A DNA stretch of 9,543 bases from Bog-473 sp052148295 (GCA_052148295.1 JBKQIP010000120.1:1-9543), one strand, 5' to 3'; counted from the first letter of the stretch, positions 1 to 5,666 are shown. Notes: a model not told the origin generated them from the sequence alone. Program-made: numbers and translations.

Positions 1-1
1 G

Positions 2-256
2 TACAACGCCGTCGGCAAACCGCTCTGGTCGGAAGCCGAAGGCCGTACCCGCCTGGAGGATCTGGGCGACGGGCAGACCCGCGTCCACTTCTCCGAGAGC
101 TACCGCGCCTTCAATCCCATCATGCGGGTACTCCTCGAAAAGCGCGTGCACGACTTCATCTCCAAGGACAACGACCGGCTTATCCGGGACTCGTTGACCA
201 AAGGGGTGCAGATGATGCGCGAGGCCCGGGCCAAGGGCACACCCGGGGCTTCCTGA
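2..256 (+). CDS. SRPBCC-like protein, C-terminal 84 residues (5' end outside window)
   Basis: An open frame enters at base 2 and ends at TGA 254-256, giving 84 residues with no start codon in view. The visible part contains the segment TRVHFSESYRAFNPIMRVLL followed by EKRVHDFISKDN. A late beta strand leading into a long amphipathic C-terminal helix is what START/SRPBCC (polyketide cyclase-like) domains show, and the wording resembles actinobacterial members I know. These proteins bind hydrophobic ligands in a deep cavity, and the ligand cannot be read from this fragment. It converges on rdgB, whose stop lies 57 bases downstream. The family call is moderately secure and the specific function is unknown. 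Confidence 0.6.
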   Translation, partial: YNAVGKPLWSEAEGRTRLEDLGDGQTRVHFSESYRAFNPIMRVLLEKRVHDFISKDNDRLIRDSLTKGVQMMREARAKGTPGAS

Positions 257-259
257 ACC

Positions 260-320
260 ACCGGCTCACCGGCTCACCGGCTCACCGGCTCACCGCCTCA
301 CGGCTTCACCGGCTCACCGG
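260..320. repeat. 8-bp tandem repeat ACCGGCTC, about 7 copies
   Basis: Seven head-to-tail units of ACCGGCTC run from 260 to 315. Five are exact; 292-299 is ACCGCCTC and 300-307 is ACGGCTTC. A partial eighth unit follows at 316-320. The array fills the gap between two convergent stop codons (TGA at 254-256 and the rdgB TGA at 316-314) and just enters the end of rdgB. The CCGG cores are self-complementary, so weak hairpins are possible, but no strong stem and no T-tract is present. Confidence 0.9.
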
Positions 321-940
321 TCGGAACGATCCGCCAGCAGGGCTGCCAGGGCGCGGAACGCCCTCCCTCTGTGCGAAATGGCGTGCTTGGCCTCCGGGGT
401 CATCTCCGCGAACGTCGGCCCGCCCCCTTCGTCGGGTGCGAAGACCGGGTCGTACCCGAATCCGCCACTCCCCTGGGCCCGACGGGTGATCGTCCCGTCC
501 ACCACGCCCTCGGCCCACAGCTCGGTGCCGTCGGGGAACGCCGCCAGGGCCACCGTGCGGAAACGGGCCCTGCGCTCGCCACCCCTGTCGGGCAACGCGT
601 CGAGCTCAGAAAGCAGCTTGGCCACATTGTCGGCGTAGGTGGCCGACTCCCCGGCGTAGCGCGCCGAGTACGCGCCGGGCGCGCCGTCCAGCGCCGCCAC
701 CTCCAAACCCGTGTCGTCGGCCACGGCGGGCAGCCCGGTGGCCGCCACGAGGGCCCGCGCCTTGAGGCGGGCGTTGTCGAGCAGGGTCTCCCCGTCCTCG
801 ACGACGTCGGGTACCCCAGGGGGGCGGGGAACCAGTTCGACGTCGAGCGCGTCGCCCAAGATGGCGGCGATCTCGGTGACCTTGTCCGGATTGGCCGAGG
901 CCAGCACGAGCCGCCACGGCACGCCGCCGCCGGTGCTCAC
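314..940 (-). CDS. rdgB: RdgB/HAM1 dITP/XTP pyrophosphatase
   Basis: This 208-residue cytosolic enzyme hydrolyses non-canonical purine triphosphates (dITP, XTP, ITP) to the monophosphate and pyrophosphate, keeping deaminated purines out of DNA and RNA. The family signatures are all present in order: LVLASANPDKVTEI (11-24), EDGETLLDNARLKA (48-61), ADDTGLEV (74-81), GAPGAYSARYAG (86-97), GSGGFGYDPVF (157-167) and the C-terminal HAISHRGRA (186-194). Length is close to the usual ~200. The GTG start at 940-938 overlaps the rph stop as GTGA, pointing to translational coupling. No clear ribosome binding site is seen, and GTG codon 7 is an alternative start. It is the last gene of the VOC-MBL-rph-rdgB operon, and the rph-rdgB order matches mycobacteria. 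Confidence 0.96.
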   Translation of the reverse strand: MSTGGGVPWRLVLASANPDKVTEIAAILGDALDVELVPRPPGVPDVVEDGETLLDNARLKARALVAATGLPAVADDTGLEVAALDGAPGAYSARYAGESATYADNVAKLLSELDALPDRGGERRARFRTVALAAFPDGTELWAEGVVDGTITRRAQGSGGFGYDPVFAPDEGGGPTFAEMTPEAKHAISHRGRAFRALAALLADRSDR

Positions 941-1716
941 CGCGGGGGCGGTGGCTCGGCCAGTACGGCCGCCTGGAGCGCCGACAGCTCCTTGATGCCC
1001 GACTCCGCCAACGCCAGCAGGCCGTCCAGCTCGCCCCGGCTGAACGCCATGCCCTCGGCCGTCCCCTGGACCTCGACGAAGCGGCCGGCGCCGGTCATGA
1101 CCACGTTCATGTCCACCTCGGCCCGGGAGTCCTCGGCGTAGGGCAGGTCGAGCATGGGCACGCCGTCGATGATCCCGACCGAGATGGCCGCCACCGAATC
1201 GGTCAGCGGGTGCTGGCGCAGGGTGCCGGCTGCCTGCAGCCGGGTGAACGCGTCGTGCAGGGCGATGTAGGCCCCGCAGATGGACGCGGTGCGGGTGCCG
1301 CCGTCCGCCTGGAGGACGTCACAGTCCACCGTCACCTGCACCTCCCCCAGCACCACCAGGTCGCACACGGCCCGCAACGAGCGGGCGATGAGCCGCTGGA
1401 TCTCCTGGGTCCGCCCCGACTGCTTGCCCTTGGCCGCTTCACGGGAGGCCCGCTCGGGTGTGGAGCCCGGCAACATGGAGTACTCCGCCGTCACCCAGCC
1501 CTTGCCGCTGCCCCGCATCCACGGGGGCACCCGGTCCTCGACCGACGCCGTGCACAGGACCTTGGTCCGGCCGAAGGCCACCAGCACCGACCCCGGGGCC
1601 ATGACCGTGTAGTCGCGGCTGAAGCTGACCGGGCGCAGCTCGTCCAGCGCCCGCCCGTCAGCTCGGGCCGTCCGGGCATCACCCGTGGCGCCACTCCTCC
1701 CATTGTGTTCGGACAT
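937..1716 (-). CDS. rph: Ribonuclease PH (tRNA nucleotidyltransferase)
   Basis: RNase PH removes nucleotides phosphorolytically from tRNA precursor 3' ends, using phosphate and releasing nucleoside diphosphates; the family forms hexameric rings. The 259-residue product shows the family blocks RDYTVMAPGSVLVAFGRTKV (34-53), GWVTAEYSMLPGST (73-86), the Arg/Lys-rich REAAKGKQSGRTQEIQRLI (92-110), the phosphate-site segment DCDVLQADGGTRTAS (131-145) and AEDSRAEVDMNVV (194-206). A hydrophilic N-terminal extension of about 20 residues makes it slightly longer than E. coli RNase PH (238). ATG at 1716-1714 has a good AGGAG 4 nt upstream. It lies 33 nt after the MBL-fold gene and overlaps rdgB by 4 nt. 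Confidence 0.97.
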   Translation of the reverse strand: MSEHNGRSGATGDARTARADGRALDELRPVSFSRDYTVMAPGSVLVAFGRTKVLCTASVEDRVPPWMRGSGKGWVTAEYSMLPGSTPERASREAAKGKQSGRTQEIQRLIARSLRAVCDLVVLGEVQVTVDCDVLQADGGTRTASICGAYIALHDAFTRLQAAGTLRQHPLTDSVAAISVGIIDGVPMLDLPYAEDSRAEVDMNVVMTGAGRFVEVQGTAEGMAFSRGELDGLLALAESGIKELSALQAAVLAEPPPPR

Positions 1717-1752
1717 TGCACTCCTTTCGGCGCCGGCGGACGGCGAAACCTA
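1717..1752 (-). promoter_or_regulatory. Possible internal promoter and ribosome binding site of rph
   Basis: Read on the minus strand, TAGGTT (1752-1747) fits the actinobacterial -10 pattern TANNNT, and its TAG is the stop codon of the upstream metallo-hydrolase gene. A start about 7 nt downstream would leave a leader of roughly 24 nt carrying AAAGGAG (1727-1721), which lies 4 nt before the rph ATG. No -35 box was recognised. The ribosome binding site is solid; the promoter is only a motif match. Confidence 0.4.
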
Positions 1753-2493
1753 CCAATCGAAGACGGCACCCGCGCTGGCCTGCTCCACCCCGGCGCCGAA
1801 GGCGGTCTCCGCCTCGTGACGGACGGCGTCCGCCGACACCGTAGGCCAGCGGTGGGTCAGGATCAGGCGCCCCACCCCGGCCCGGCGCGCCATGGCCCCT
1901 GCCTCGTGACCGCTCAGGTGGGCCGCGGACCCCTCCGACTCCCTGGTGAAGGTGGCCTCGCACAGGAAGGTCCCGATGGCCGCGCCCAGCTCCTGCACCG
2001 ACCAGCCCGGGCCCGAGTCCGCCGAGTAGGCCAGGGTGGCGCCCTCGTGCTCGAGGCCCACGGCCAAGGTGGGAGGCCCGTGGTCGGTGGCCACGAAGCG
2101 GGCCCGCAGCGACCCGATGGTGAGCACCATGGACGGGGCCAGCTCCCGCCAGTCGATCCACGGGGCGTCGGCGAAGTGGGACCAGCGCCGCAACCCGGGC
2201 GGGGCGAGCACGGTCAGCCCCCCGCCGGCGGCGCCCCCGGACCGGGACCGGCCGGGCCCGTAACCGGCCCAGGTGGCAAAGGACTCGAGGTCCGTCCAGT
2301 GATCGGGGTGCTCATGGCTGAGGACGACGGCCGACACCCGGGCCGGGTCGCCCCAACGGCACAGGTTGGCGAACGTGCCCGGACCGGCATCGAGCATCAC
2401 CGCCGTCCCGTCGGCCTGCACGAGGTACCCGCTCCCGGCACCACCCGCACCGGGCCAGCTCCCGTCGCAGCCCAGGACCGTGAGCGACCGCAC
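1750..2493 (-). CDS. Metallo-beta-lactamase-fold hydrolase, Rv1339-like (possible cyclic nucleotide phosphodiesterase)
   Basis: This 247-residue MBL-fold hydrolase has the metal motif H60-E-H62-P-D64-H65 (SHEHPDH). Further family positions are TDHG (D137, H138), YSADSGP (D159), HLSG (H192) and LTHRW (H214). That ligand set suits an RNase Z/phosphodiesterase-type two-metal site. No signal peptide is seen. The order MBL-rph-rdgB is that of mycobacterial Rv1339-rph-rdgB, and Rv1339 has been reported as an atypical cAMP phosphodiesterase; assigning that activity here is inference from synteny and fold. The GTG start (2493-2491) lies 4 nt after the VOC stop codon and has no obvious ribosome binding site, so translation is probably coupled. 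The residue order 'GSWPGAGGAGSGYLV' near the N-terminus fits the first MBL strands. Confidence 0.85.
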   Translation of the reverse strand: MRSLTVLGCDGSWPGAGGAGSGYLVQADGTAVMLDAGPGTFANLCRWGDPARVSAVVLSHEHPDHWTDLESFATWAGYGPGRSRSGGAAGGGLTVLAPPGLRRWSHFADAPWIDWRELAPSMVLTIGSLRARFVATDHGPPTLAVGLEHEGATLAYSADSGPGWSVQELGAAIGTFLCEATFTRESEGSAAHLSGHEAGAMARRAGVGRLILTHRWPTVSADAVRHEAETAFGAGVEQASAGAVFDW

Positions 2494-2497
2494 CGGT

Positions 2498-2932
2498 TCA
2501 GTGCCCGTCTGCGGTCGCCCCGGGTTCCGGGCCCGAGGCGATCTCGAGCGCGGCGGCGACGTCGGCGTACGTCTTGAGCTCGATCACGTTGCCGCTGGGG
2601 TCGGCCAGCTTGGTCTTGGTCTGCTCGGCGGGCGTGCCCGGGTGGTCGGTGGTGACCGGGGCCAGCCAGACCACCTCGCCTCGGCGCAGGCGCGCCACCA
2701 CCGCCTCGAAGTCGTCGCGGCCCAGGGTCACCCCGAAGTGGCGTGACCCACCGGGCGGCGCCTCGGCGACCTCGTCGGGCCGTCCATGCAGGCTGATCTG
2801 CATGCCGTAGAACCAGACGTCCACGAAGTCCGGGCGGGCACGGCCGGCCCGGCATCCCAGGGTGTCGACGTAGAACCTCCGGGCCTCCTCCAGATCGCGC
2901 ACAGGGATGGAGAGGTGGAGGATCGGTTGCAC
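2498..2932 (-). CDS. VOC/glyoxalase superfamily protein
   Basis: This 144-residue vicinal-oxygen-chelate domain protein has two beta-alpha-beta-beta-beta halves. The first opens with HLSIPVRDLEEARRFYVDTLG (6-26) and the second with SRHFGVTL (63-70), ending in DPSGNVIELKTY (111-122). Plausible metal ligands are H6, H65 and E118, with Q45 as a possible fourth. The substrate cannot be told; relatives include glyoxalases, dioxygenases and resistance proteins. The frame stays open upstream to ATG 3118, but that extension is low-complexity Pro/Gly/Arg read from a tandem repeat and is rejected. GTG 2932-2930 is preferred because the domain begins there and TAAGGT lies 7 nt upstream, serving either as a -10 box for leaderless mRNA or as an AAGG ribosome site. 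It is the first gene of the operon leading to rdgB. Confidence 0.87.
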   Translation of the reverse strand: MQPILHLSIPVRDLEEARRFYVDTLGCRAGRARPDFVDVWFYGMQISLHGRPDEVAEAPPGGSRHFGVTLGRDDFEAVVARLRRGEVVWLAPVTTDHPGTPAEQTKTKLADPSGNVIELKTYADVAAALEIASGPEPGATADGH

Positions 2933-2939
2933 CCGCGCC

Positions 2940-2945
2940 ACCTTA
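2940..2945 (-). promoter_or_regulatory. Candidate -10 box TAAGGT for the VOC-MBL-rph-rdgB operon
   Basis: TAAGGT on the minus strand (2945-2940) matches TANNNT and ends 7 nt before the GTG at 2932, so transcription would begin at or next to the start codon. AAGG within it is also a usable ribosome binding site with 8-nt spacing, so the two readings cannot be separated by sequence alone. No -35 box is apparent. Confidence 0.45.
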
Positions 2946-2998
2946 GGCAGCGCCGGCGAGGACACCCACCCCCCGGCGTCGGGCGCCGGCAGCCCTGG

Positions 2999-3068
2999 TC
3001 CGGCGGCACCAGCCCGGCGGCCACCGCCCGGCGGCAACAGCCCGGCGGCCACCGCCCGGCGGCCACCG
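2999..3068. repeat. 14-bp tandem repeat in a divergent intergenic gap
   Basis: Five head-to-tail units of consensus CCCGGCGGCCACCG occupy this stretch: 2999-3012 (diverged), 3013-3026, 3027-3040 (CCCGGCGGCAACAG), 3041-3054 and 3055-3068. The last two and the second are identical, and a further partial unit begins at 3069. The unit length is not a multiple of three and the array lies between the divergent VOC and DUF1697 genes, so it is non-coding. The rest of this 184-bp gap (2933-3116) holds only the two candidate -10 boxes. Confidence 0.85.
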
Positions 3069-3103
3069 CCCGGCCCGGCCGCGGGACGTTTCCCACGGTC
3101 CCC

Positions 3104-3109
3104 TATCGT
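3104..3109 (+). promoter_or_regulatory. Candidate -10 box TATCGT for the DUF1697 gene
   Basis: TATCGT fits TANNNT and ends 7 nt before ATG 3117. The bases before the ATG (GTGCTGGCC) contain no ribosome binding site, which favours a leaderless transcript. No convincing -35 element was found. Confidence 0.45.
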
Positions 3110-3116
3110 GCTGGCC

Positions 3117-3653
3117 ATGACGACCTACGTCGCGTTGTTGCGGAGCGTGAACGTGGCCGGCCACGGACGCCTGTCCATGGCCGAGCTCAAGGGGGCGTTC
3201 CTCGCACTGGGCTACGACGACGTCGCCACCTACATCCAGACGGGCAACGTGATCTTTCGGTCGCGCCGCAACGCGGGCACGCTGGTGCCCGAGATCGAGC
3301 GCCAGCTGCAGCGCACCTTCGGCGCCACGCCGGCCGTGATCCTGCGCACCGGGCCCGAGCTGACCCGTGTCCTGGCCGCCAGCCCGTATCCCGGCCGCGG
3401 TGCCGACCCGTCGCGGCATCACGTCACGTTCCTGGCCGAGGCGCCGTCCCCGGACCGGCTCCGCGCCTTTCACCCGCCGCCGAGCGGGCGCGACGAGCTC
3501 ACCATCGTGGGCCGGGAGGTGTACGTGGACACGCCCGACGGCTATGCCGCGACCAAGCTCACGGGGACGTACCTGGAACGCCACCTGGGCGTCTCGAGCA
3601 CCACCAGGAACTGGAACACGGTCACCAAGCTCGTCGCCCTCGTCGGGGTCTGA
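3117..3653 (+). CDS. DUF1697 family protein
   Basis: The 178-residue product matches the DUF1697 family across its whole length. It opens with YVALLRSVNVAGHGRLSMAEL (4-24), continues with LGYDDVATYIQTGNVIFRS (31-49), and ends with the near-invariant TTRNWNTVTKLVAL (162-175). The family is cytosolic, widespread in bacteria and has no established biochemical role that I can state. The frame is open further 5', but homology begins at ATG 3117 and the upstream part is tandem-repeat DNA. It is the first gene of the plus-strand block, and the DUF429 gene starts 16 nt after its stop. Confidence 0.93.
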   Translation: MTTYVALLRSVNVAGHGRLSMAELKGAFLALGYDDVATYIQTGNVIFRSRRNAGTLVPEIERQLQRTFGATPAVILRTGPELTRVLAASPYPGRGADPSRHHVTFLAEAPSPDRLRAFHPPPSGRDELTIVGREVYVDTPDGYAATKLTGTYLERHLGVSSTTRNWNTVTKLVALVGV

Positions 3654-3669
3654 AGCGGCGGGCGGGCCC

Positions 3670-4473
3670 ATGGACGTCGTGGCCGTCGACTGGTCCGGGG
3701 CGGCGCACGGGGCGGCGACCCGCATCGTGGCGGCCCACGTGCGCGACGGCGAGCTCATCGAGCTGCGCCACGGCCGCGACCGGACCGAGACGGTGGACGA
3801 TCTCGTGGCGCTCGTGGCGCGGCGCCAGAGCGGTCCACGCGGCCTGACCGTCGGCCTCGACTTCGCCTTCTCCTTCCCGGACTGGTTCGTGCGGCGGTGC
3901 GGGTGCGACGTCGTCGACGACCTGTGGACGGTCGTCGAGCGCCAGGGTGAGCGGTGGCTGTCAAGGTGCGAACCACCCTTCTGGGGTCGGGCCGGACGCC
4001 GGCGTCCGGAGCTGCCGGCGCACCTGCGCCGGGCCGAACACGGGGCCCGGGTGGCCGGCATCGGGGCCAAGAGCGTGTTCCAGATCGGTGGTGCCGGCTC
4101 GGTCGGCACCGGATCGGTGCGCGGCATGCCGCACCTCTCCCGTCTCCGTGATGCCGGGTTCAGCATCTGGCCCTTCCATCCGCCCTCGCCCTGGACCGTG
4201 GTGGAGATCTATCCACGTCTGCTCACCGGGCCGGTCCGCAAGAGCGACCGCGAGGACCGTGCCCGTTACCTGCTCGATGCGCCGTGGCGGATCTCTCCCA
4301 CCTTGGCGGCGCGCATGGTCGATTCCGAGGACGCCTTCGACGCCGGCCTCTCCGCGCTGGTCATGGACCGTCACGCCGCCGGCCTGGCCCGCCTGAAGCC
4401 GTCCACCGACCCCGTCACCTTGCTCGAGGGCGACGTGTGGCGACCGTCACCTTCACGTCGACCGTCCTCCTAA
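3670..4473 (+). CDS. DUF429 protein, predicted RNase H-like fold
   Basis: The 267-residue product shows the hallmarks of DUF429, a family predicted to adopt the RNase H fold and often labelled a putative nuclease. The first strand VVAVDWSGAAHG (3-14) carries D7, LTVGLDFAFSFP (59-70) carries D64, WTVVEIYPRLL (175-185) carries E179, and EDAFDAGLSALVM (220-232) carries D221 and D224. These acidic residues sit where RNase H-like enzymes place their metal ligands. Activity has not been shown for most members, so nuclease function is inference. The frame is open upstream inside DUF1697, but homology starts at ATG 3670, 16 nt after that gene's stop; the ribosome site is poor (GGGCGGGCCC). The last dozen residues (WRPSPSRRPSS) look like an unstructured tail. 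Confidence 0.88.
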   Translation: MDVVAVDWSGAAHGAATRIVAAHVRDGELIELRHGRDRTETVDDLVALVARRQSGPRGLTVGLDFAFSFPDWFVRRCGCDVVDDLWTVVERQGERWLSRCEPPFWGRAGRRRPELPAHLRRAEHGARVAGIGAKSVFQIGGAGSVGTGSVRGMPHLSRLRDAGFSIWPFHPPSPWTVVEIYPRLLTGPVRKSDREDRARYLLDAPWRISPTLAARMVDSEDAFDAGLSALVMDRHAAGLARLKPSTDPVTLLEGDVWRPSPSRRPSS

Positions 4474-4482
4474 CATCGACCC
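4441..4482 (+). promoter_or_regulatory. Candidate promoter/operator of the 53-aa ORF and Doc-fold gene pair
   Basis: TAACAT (4471-4476) matches TANNNT, its TAA is the DUF429 stop codon, and it ends 6 nt before GTG 4483, which suggests a leaderless message. CGACC occurs at exact 18-bp spacing at 4441, 4459 and 4477; the first two copies extend to CGACCGTC. Direct repeats flanking a -10 box are a plausible site for autoregulation, as in many toxin-antitoxin operons. The repeats lie partly in coding sequence, so chance is possible. Confidence 0.4.
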
Positions 4483-4644
4483 GTGAGCGAGCACCCCGAG
4501 CCGGCGCACCAATCCAACGGCCACCGGGCCCCGACCAGCCTCAATGCGGCGGTGCGCCGCCGCCGGGCCGACCGGGACTTCTTCCTGCGCGTGCGTGACG
4601 CCATCCAGCAGAATCACCGAGCGCTGGAGCGCCTGGGACGGTGA
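4483..4644 (+). CDS. Small basic protein, putative antitoxin partner (53 aa)
   Basis: GTG 4483 to TGA 4642-4644 encodes 53 residues. The N-terminal half is polar and Pro/His-rich, probably disordered. The C-terminal half, starting RRRRADRDFFLRVRDAIQQN and ending HRALERLGR, reads as one amphipathic basic helix. Its stop overlaps the GTG of the Doc-fold gene by 4 nt (GTGA), the layout of antitoxin-toxin pairs in which a short upstream protein neutralises the downstream toxin through a helix. I do not recognise the family. It lacks a clear (S/T)xxxE(G/N) Fic-inhibitory motif (the nearest is SEHPEP at 2-7), and no Phd/AbrB-like DNA-binding domain is evident. The start is supported by TAACAT 6 nt upstream. 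It begins only 9 nt after the DUF429 stop. Confidence 0.62.
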   Translation: MSEHPEPAHQSNGHRAPTSLNAAVRRRRADRDFFLRVRDAIQQNHRALERLGR

Positions 4645-5114
4645 CGATCGACTACCCCGAGCTGGCCGACTTCCTGCTGGTGGCCGAGGCCGTGTTGCAG
4701 ACGCCGGCCAGGAAGATCGCCGAGGAAGCCGATCTCAATCTGGCCGACTCGGCCCTCCATGCGCCGGCGGCCCGATTCGCCGGCGAGGACTTCTACCCCG
4801 ACTTCGCCACCAAGGCCGCGGTCCTGTGCGCCCACCTGGTCAAGAACCACCCGCTCCAGGACGGCAACGCCCAGGTGGCGCTGGTCGCCACCATCGAGTT
4901 CTGCGGGCGCAACGGGTTCCGCTGGTCACCTCCCCCCGGCGACGAGGACGGCGCGATCACCGCCTCCGTCCTCACCGACCTGGCGGCGGCGGCCCTCGGC
5001 GACTCGGTGGTCGACGACCTGGCCCGGTGGATGGCCGAGCGGATCGGCGCTCCTCCGCCCACCGCACGCGCCAAGGGCACGGACCTCCCGGCCCCCGGCG
5101 AGGAGGCCCGCTAG
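4641..5114 (+). CDS. Fic/Doc-fold protein with degenerate active-site motif (death-on-curing-like)
   Basis: The 157-residue product has the Doc-like layout of a helical domain with the Fic loop near residue 70. The segment KAAVLCAHLVKNHPLQDGNA (58-77) continues QVALVATIEFCGRNG (78-92) and matches death-on-curing proteins such as LVKNHPxxDGNKRTAL. The usual motif HxFx(D/N)GNKR here reads H70-P-L-Q-D74-G-N76-A77-Q78. The His, acidic residue and Asn are kept, Leu for Phe is a common variant, but the Lys-Arg pair is replaced by Ala-Gln. Doc phosphorylates EF-Tu while other Fic proteins AMPylate; loss of phosphate-binding basic residues suggests weak, altered or no transferase activity. The GTG start overlaps the 53-aa ORF by 4 nt. 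The C-terminal ~25 residues (Pro/Ala/Gly-rich) look like a tail beyond the fold. Confidence 0.85.
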   Translation: MTIDYPELADFLLVAEAVLQTPARKIAEEADLNLADSALHAPAARFAGEDFYPDFATKAAVLCAHLVKNHPLQDGNAQVALVATIEFCGRNGFRWSPPPGDEDGAITASVLTDLAAAALGDSVVDDLARWMAERIGAPPPTARAKGTDLPAPGEEAR

Positions 5115-5139
5115 GGCCGGTGAGCGCGCTGAGCCGGCC

Positions 5140-5160
5140 CCGGTCGGTGGGCCCGACCGG
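5140..5160. terminator. Candidate bidirectional hairpin between convergent genes
   Basis: CCGGTCGG (5140-5147) and CCGACCGG (5153-5160) form a perfect 8-bp GC-rich stem with a 5-nt loop. It lies in the 64-bp gap between the convergent Doc-fold gene and the minus-strand SRPBCC gene, where a shared terminator is expected. There is no U-tract on either side, as is usual in high-GC actinobacteria, so function is inferred from position and stem strength. Confidence 0.5.
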
Positions 5161-5178
5161 CCGGTCCCGGCACCGGCG

Positions 5179-5646
5179 TCACGCCGGGGGCGCCCCCGTC
5201 TCGACCTCCGCCTTCACCCGCTCGAGGGTGGTCCGCATGCCGTTGCGGTTCGTCTTGCCGCGCGCCCACCCGAGGACGGCCCAGTAGAAGCGGAGCAGGC
5301 GGGTCGGGGTGAGATCGAAGGACTCCGTGACGTCGGTGCCGGCACCGCTGGGCTCGAGGTGGTAGCGCCAGACGTTCAGCGGCTTGTCGCTCGCCCCGAC
5401 GCCGAAGGCGAACTCGCGACCGGGCTCGCAGGCCATGACGGTGCACGTCGTCCAGTACACGGGGCCCTTGCCGTTGCGCTTCACGTGGCCCCGGAACTTC
5501 GCCCCCAGCGCCGGCCCGGTGGCGCCCTCGAGCCATTCGGCCTCGAAGGTCTCCGGGCTGTAGAGACCGATGCGAGTGACGTCGCTCACCAGGTCCCAGA
5601 TCCGCTCGGGAGAGGCCTTCATGTGTACGGTCACCGCGTCGTGCAT
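5179..5646 (-). CDS. SRPBCC family protein (polyketide cyclase/START-like)
   Basis: The 155-residue product has the SRPBCC pattern. A first strand and short helices read AVTVHMKASPERIWDLVSDV (4-23), followed by antiparallel strands with GAKFRGHVKR (48-57), VYWTTCTVMACEPGREFAFGV (63-83), VWRYHLEPSGAGTDVTESFDL (92-112) and a long C-terminal helix ending in TLERVKAEVE (140-149). These proteins bind lipids or other hydrophobic ligands in a cavity, and the ligand is unknown. ATG 5646-5644 is preferred: TAAGGT lies 6 nt upstream and can be a -10 box or, through AAGG, a ribosome site. It lies just downstream of the lipase gene on the same strand, 68 bases before it in coordinates, but probably has its own promoter. 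Confidence 0.87.
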   Translation of the reverse strand: MHDAVTVHMKASPERIWDLVSDVTRIGLYSPETFEAEWLEGATGPALGAKFRGHVKRNGKGPVYWTTCTVMACEPGREFAFGVGASDKPLNVWRYHLEPSGAGTDVTESFDLTPTRLLRFYWAVLGWARGKTNRNGMRTTLERVKAEVETGAPPA

Positions 5647-5652
5647 CGCATC

Positions 5653-5658
5653 ACCTTA
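5653..5658 (-). promoter_or_regulatory. Candidate -10 box TAAGGT for the SRPBCC gene
   Basis: TAAGGT on the minus strand (5658-5653) ends 6 nt before the ATG at 5646. The identical hexamer sits at the same kind of distance before the VOC gene (2945-2940). The AAGG inside it is also a possible ribosome binding site with 7-nt spacing, so leaderless initiation is only one reading. Confidence 0.42.
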
Positions 5659-5666
5659 GGGCGCCC

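Noticed and set aside
260..320. Possible CRISPR array
   Set aside because: Units are 8 bp head to tail without spacers, and no cas genes are present; it is a simple tandem repeat.
1210..2577. 455-codon plus-strand open frame opposite rph and the MBL gene
   Set aside because: Low-complexity Gly/Arg/Pro/His composition with no family signature; it mirrors strongly recognised minus-strand genes and is a by-product of high GC.
2933..3118. N-terminal extension of the VOC protein to ATG 3118
   Set aside because: The extra 62 residues are Pro/Gly/Arg repeats read through the 14-bp array; homology and the TAAGGT box support GTG 2932.
2943..4166. 407-codon minus-strand open frame opposite DUF1697 and DUF429
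   Set aside because: No recognisable domain, and it overlaps two plus-strand genes with clear family motifs and the tandem-repeat gap.
3117..5114. Mobile element carrying the plus-strand block
   Set aside because: No transposase, integrase, terminal inverted repeats or target-site duplications could be seen at the edges.
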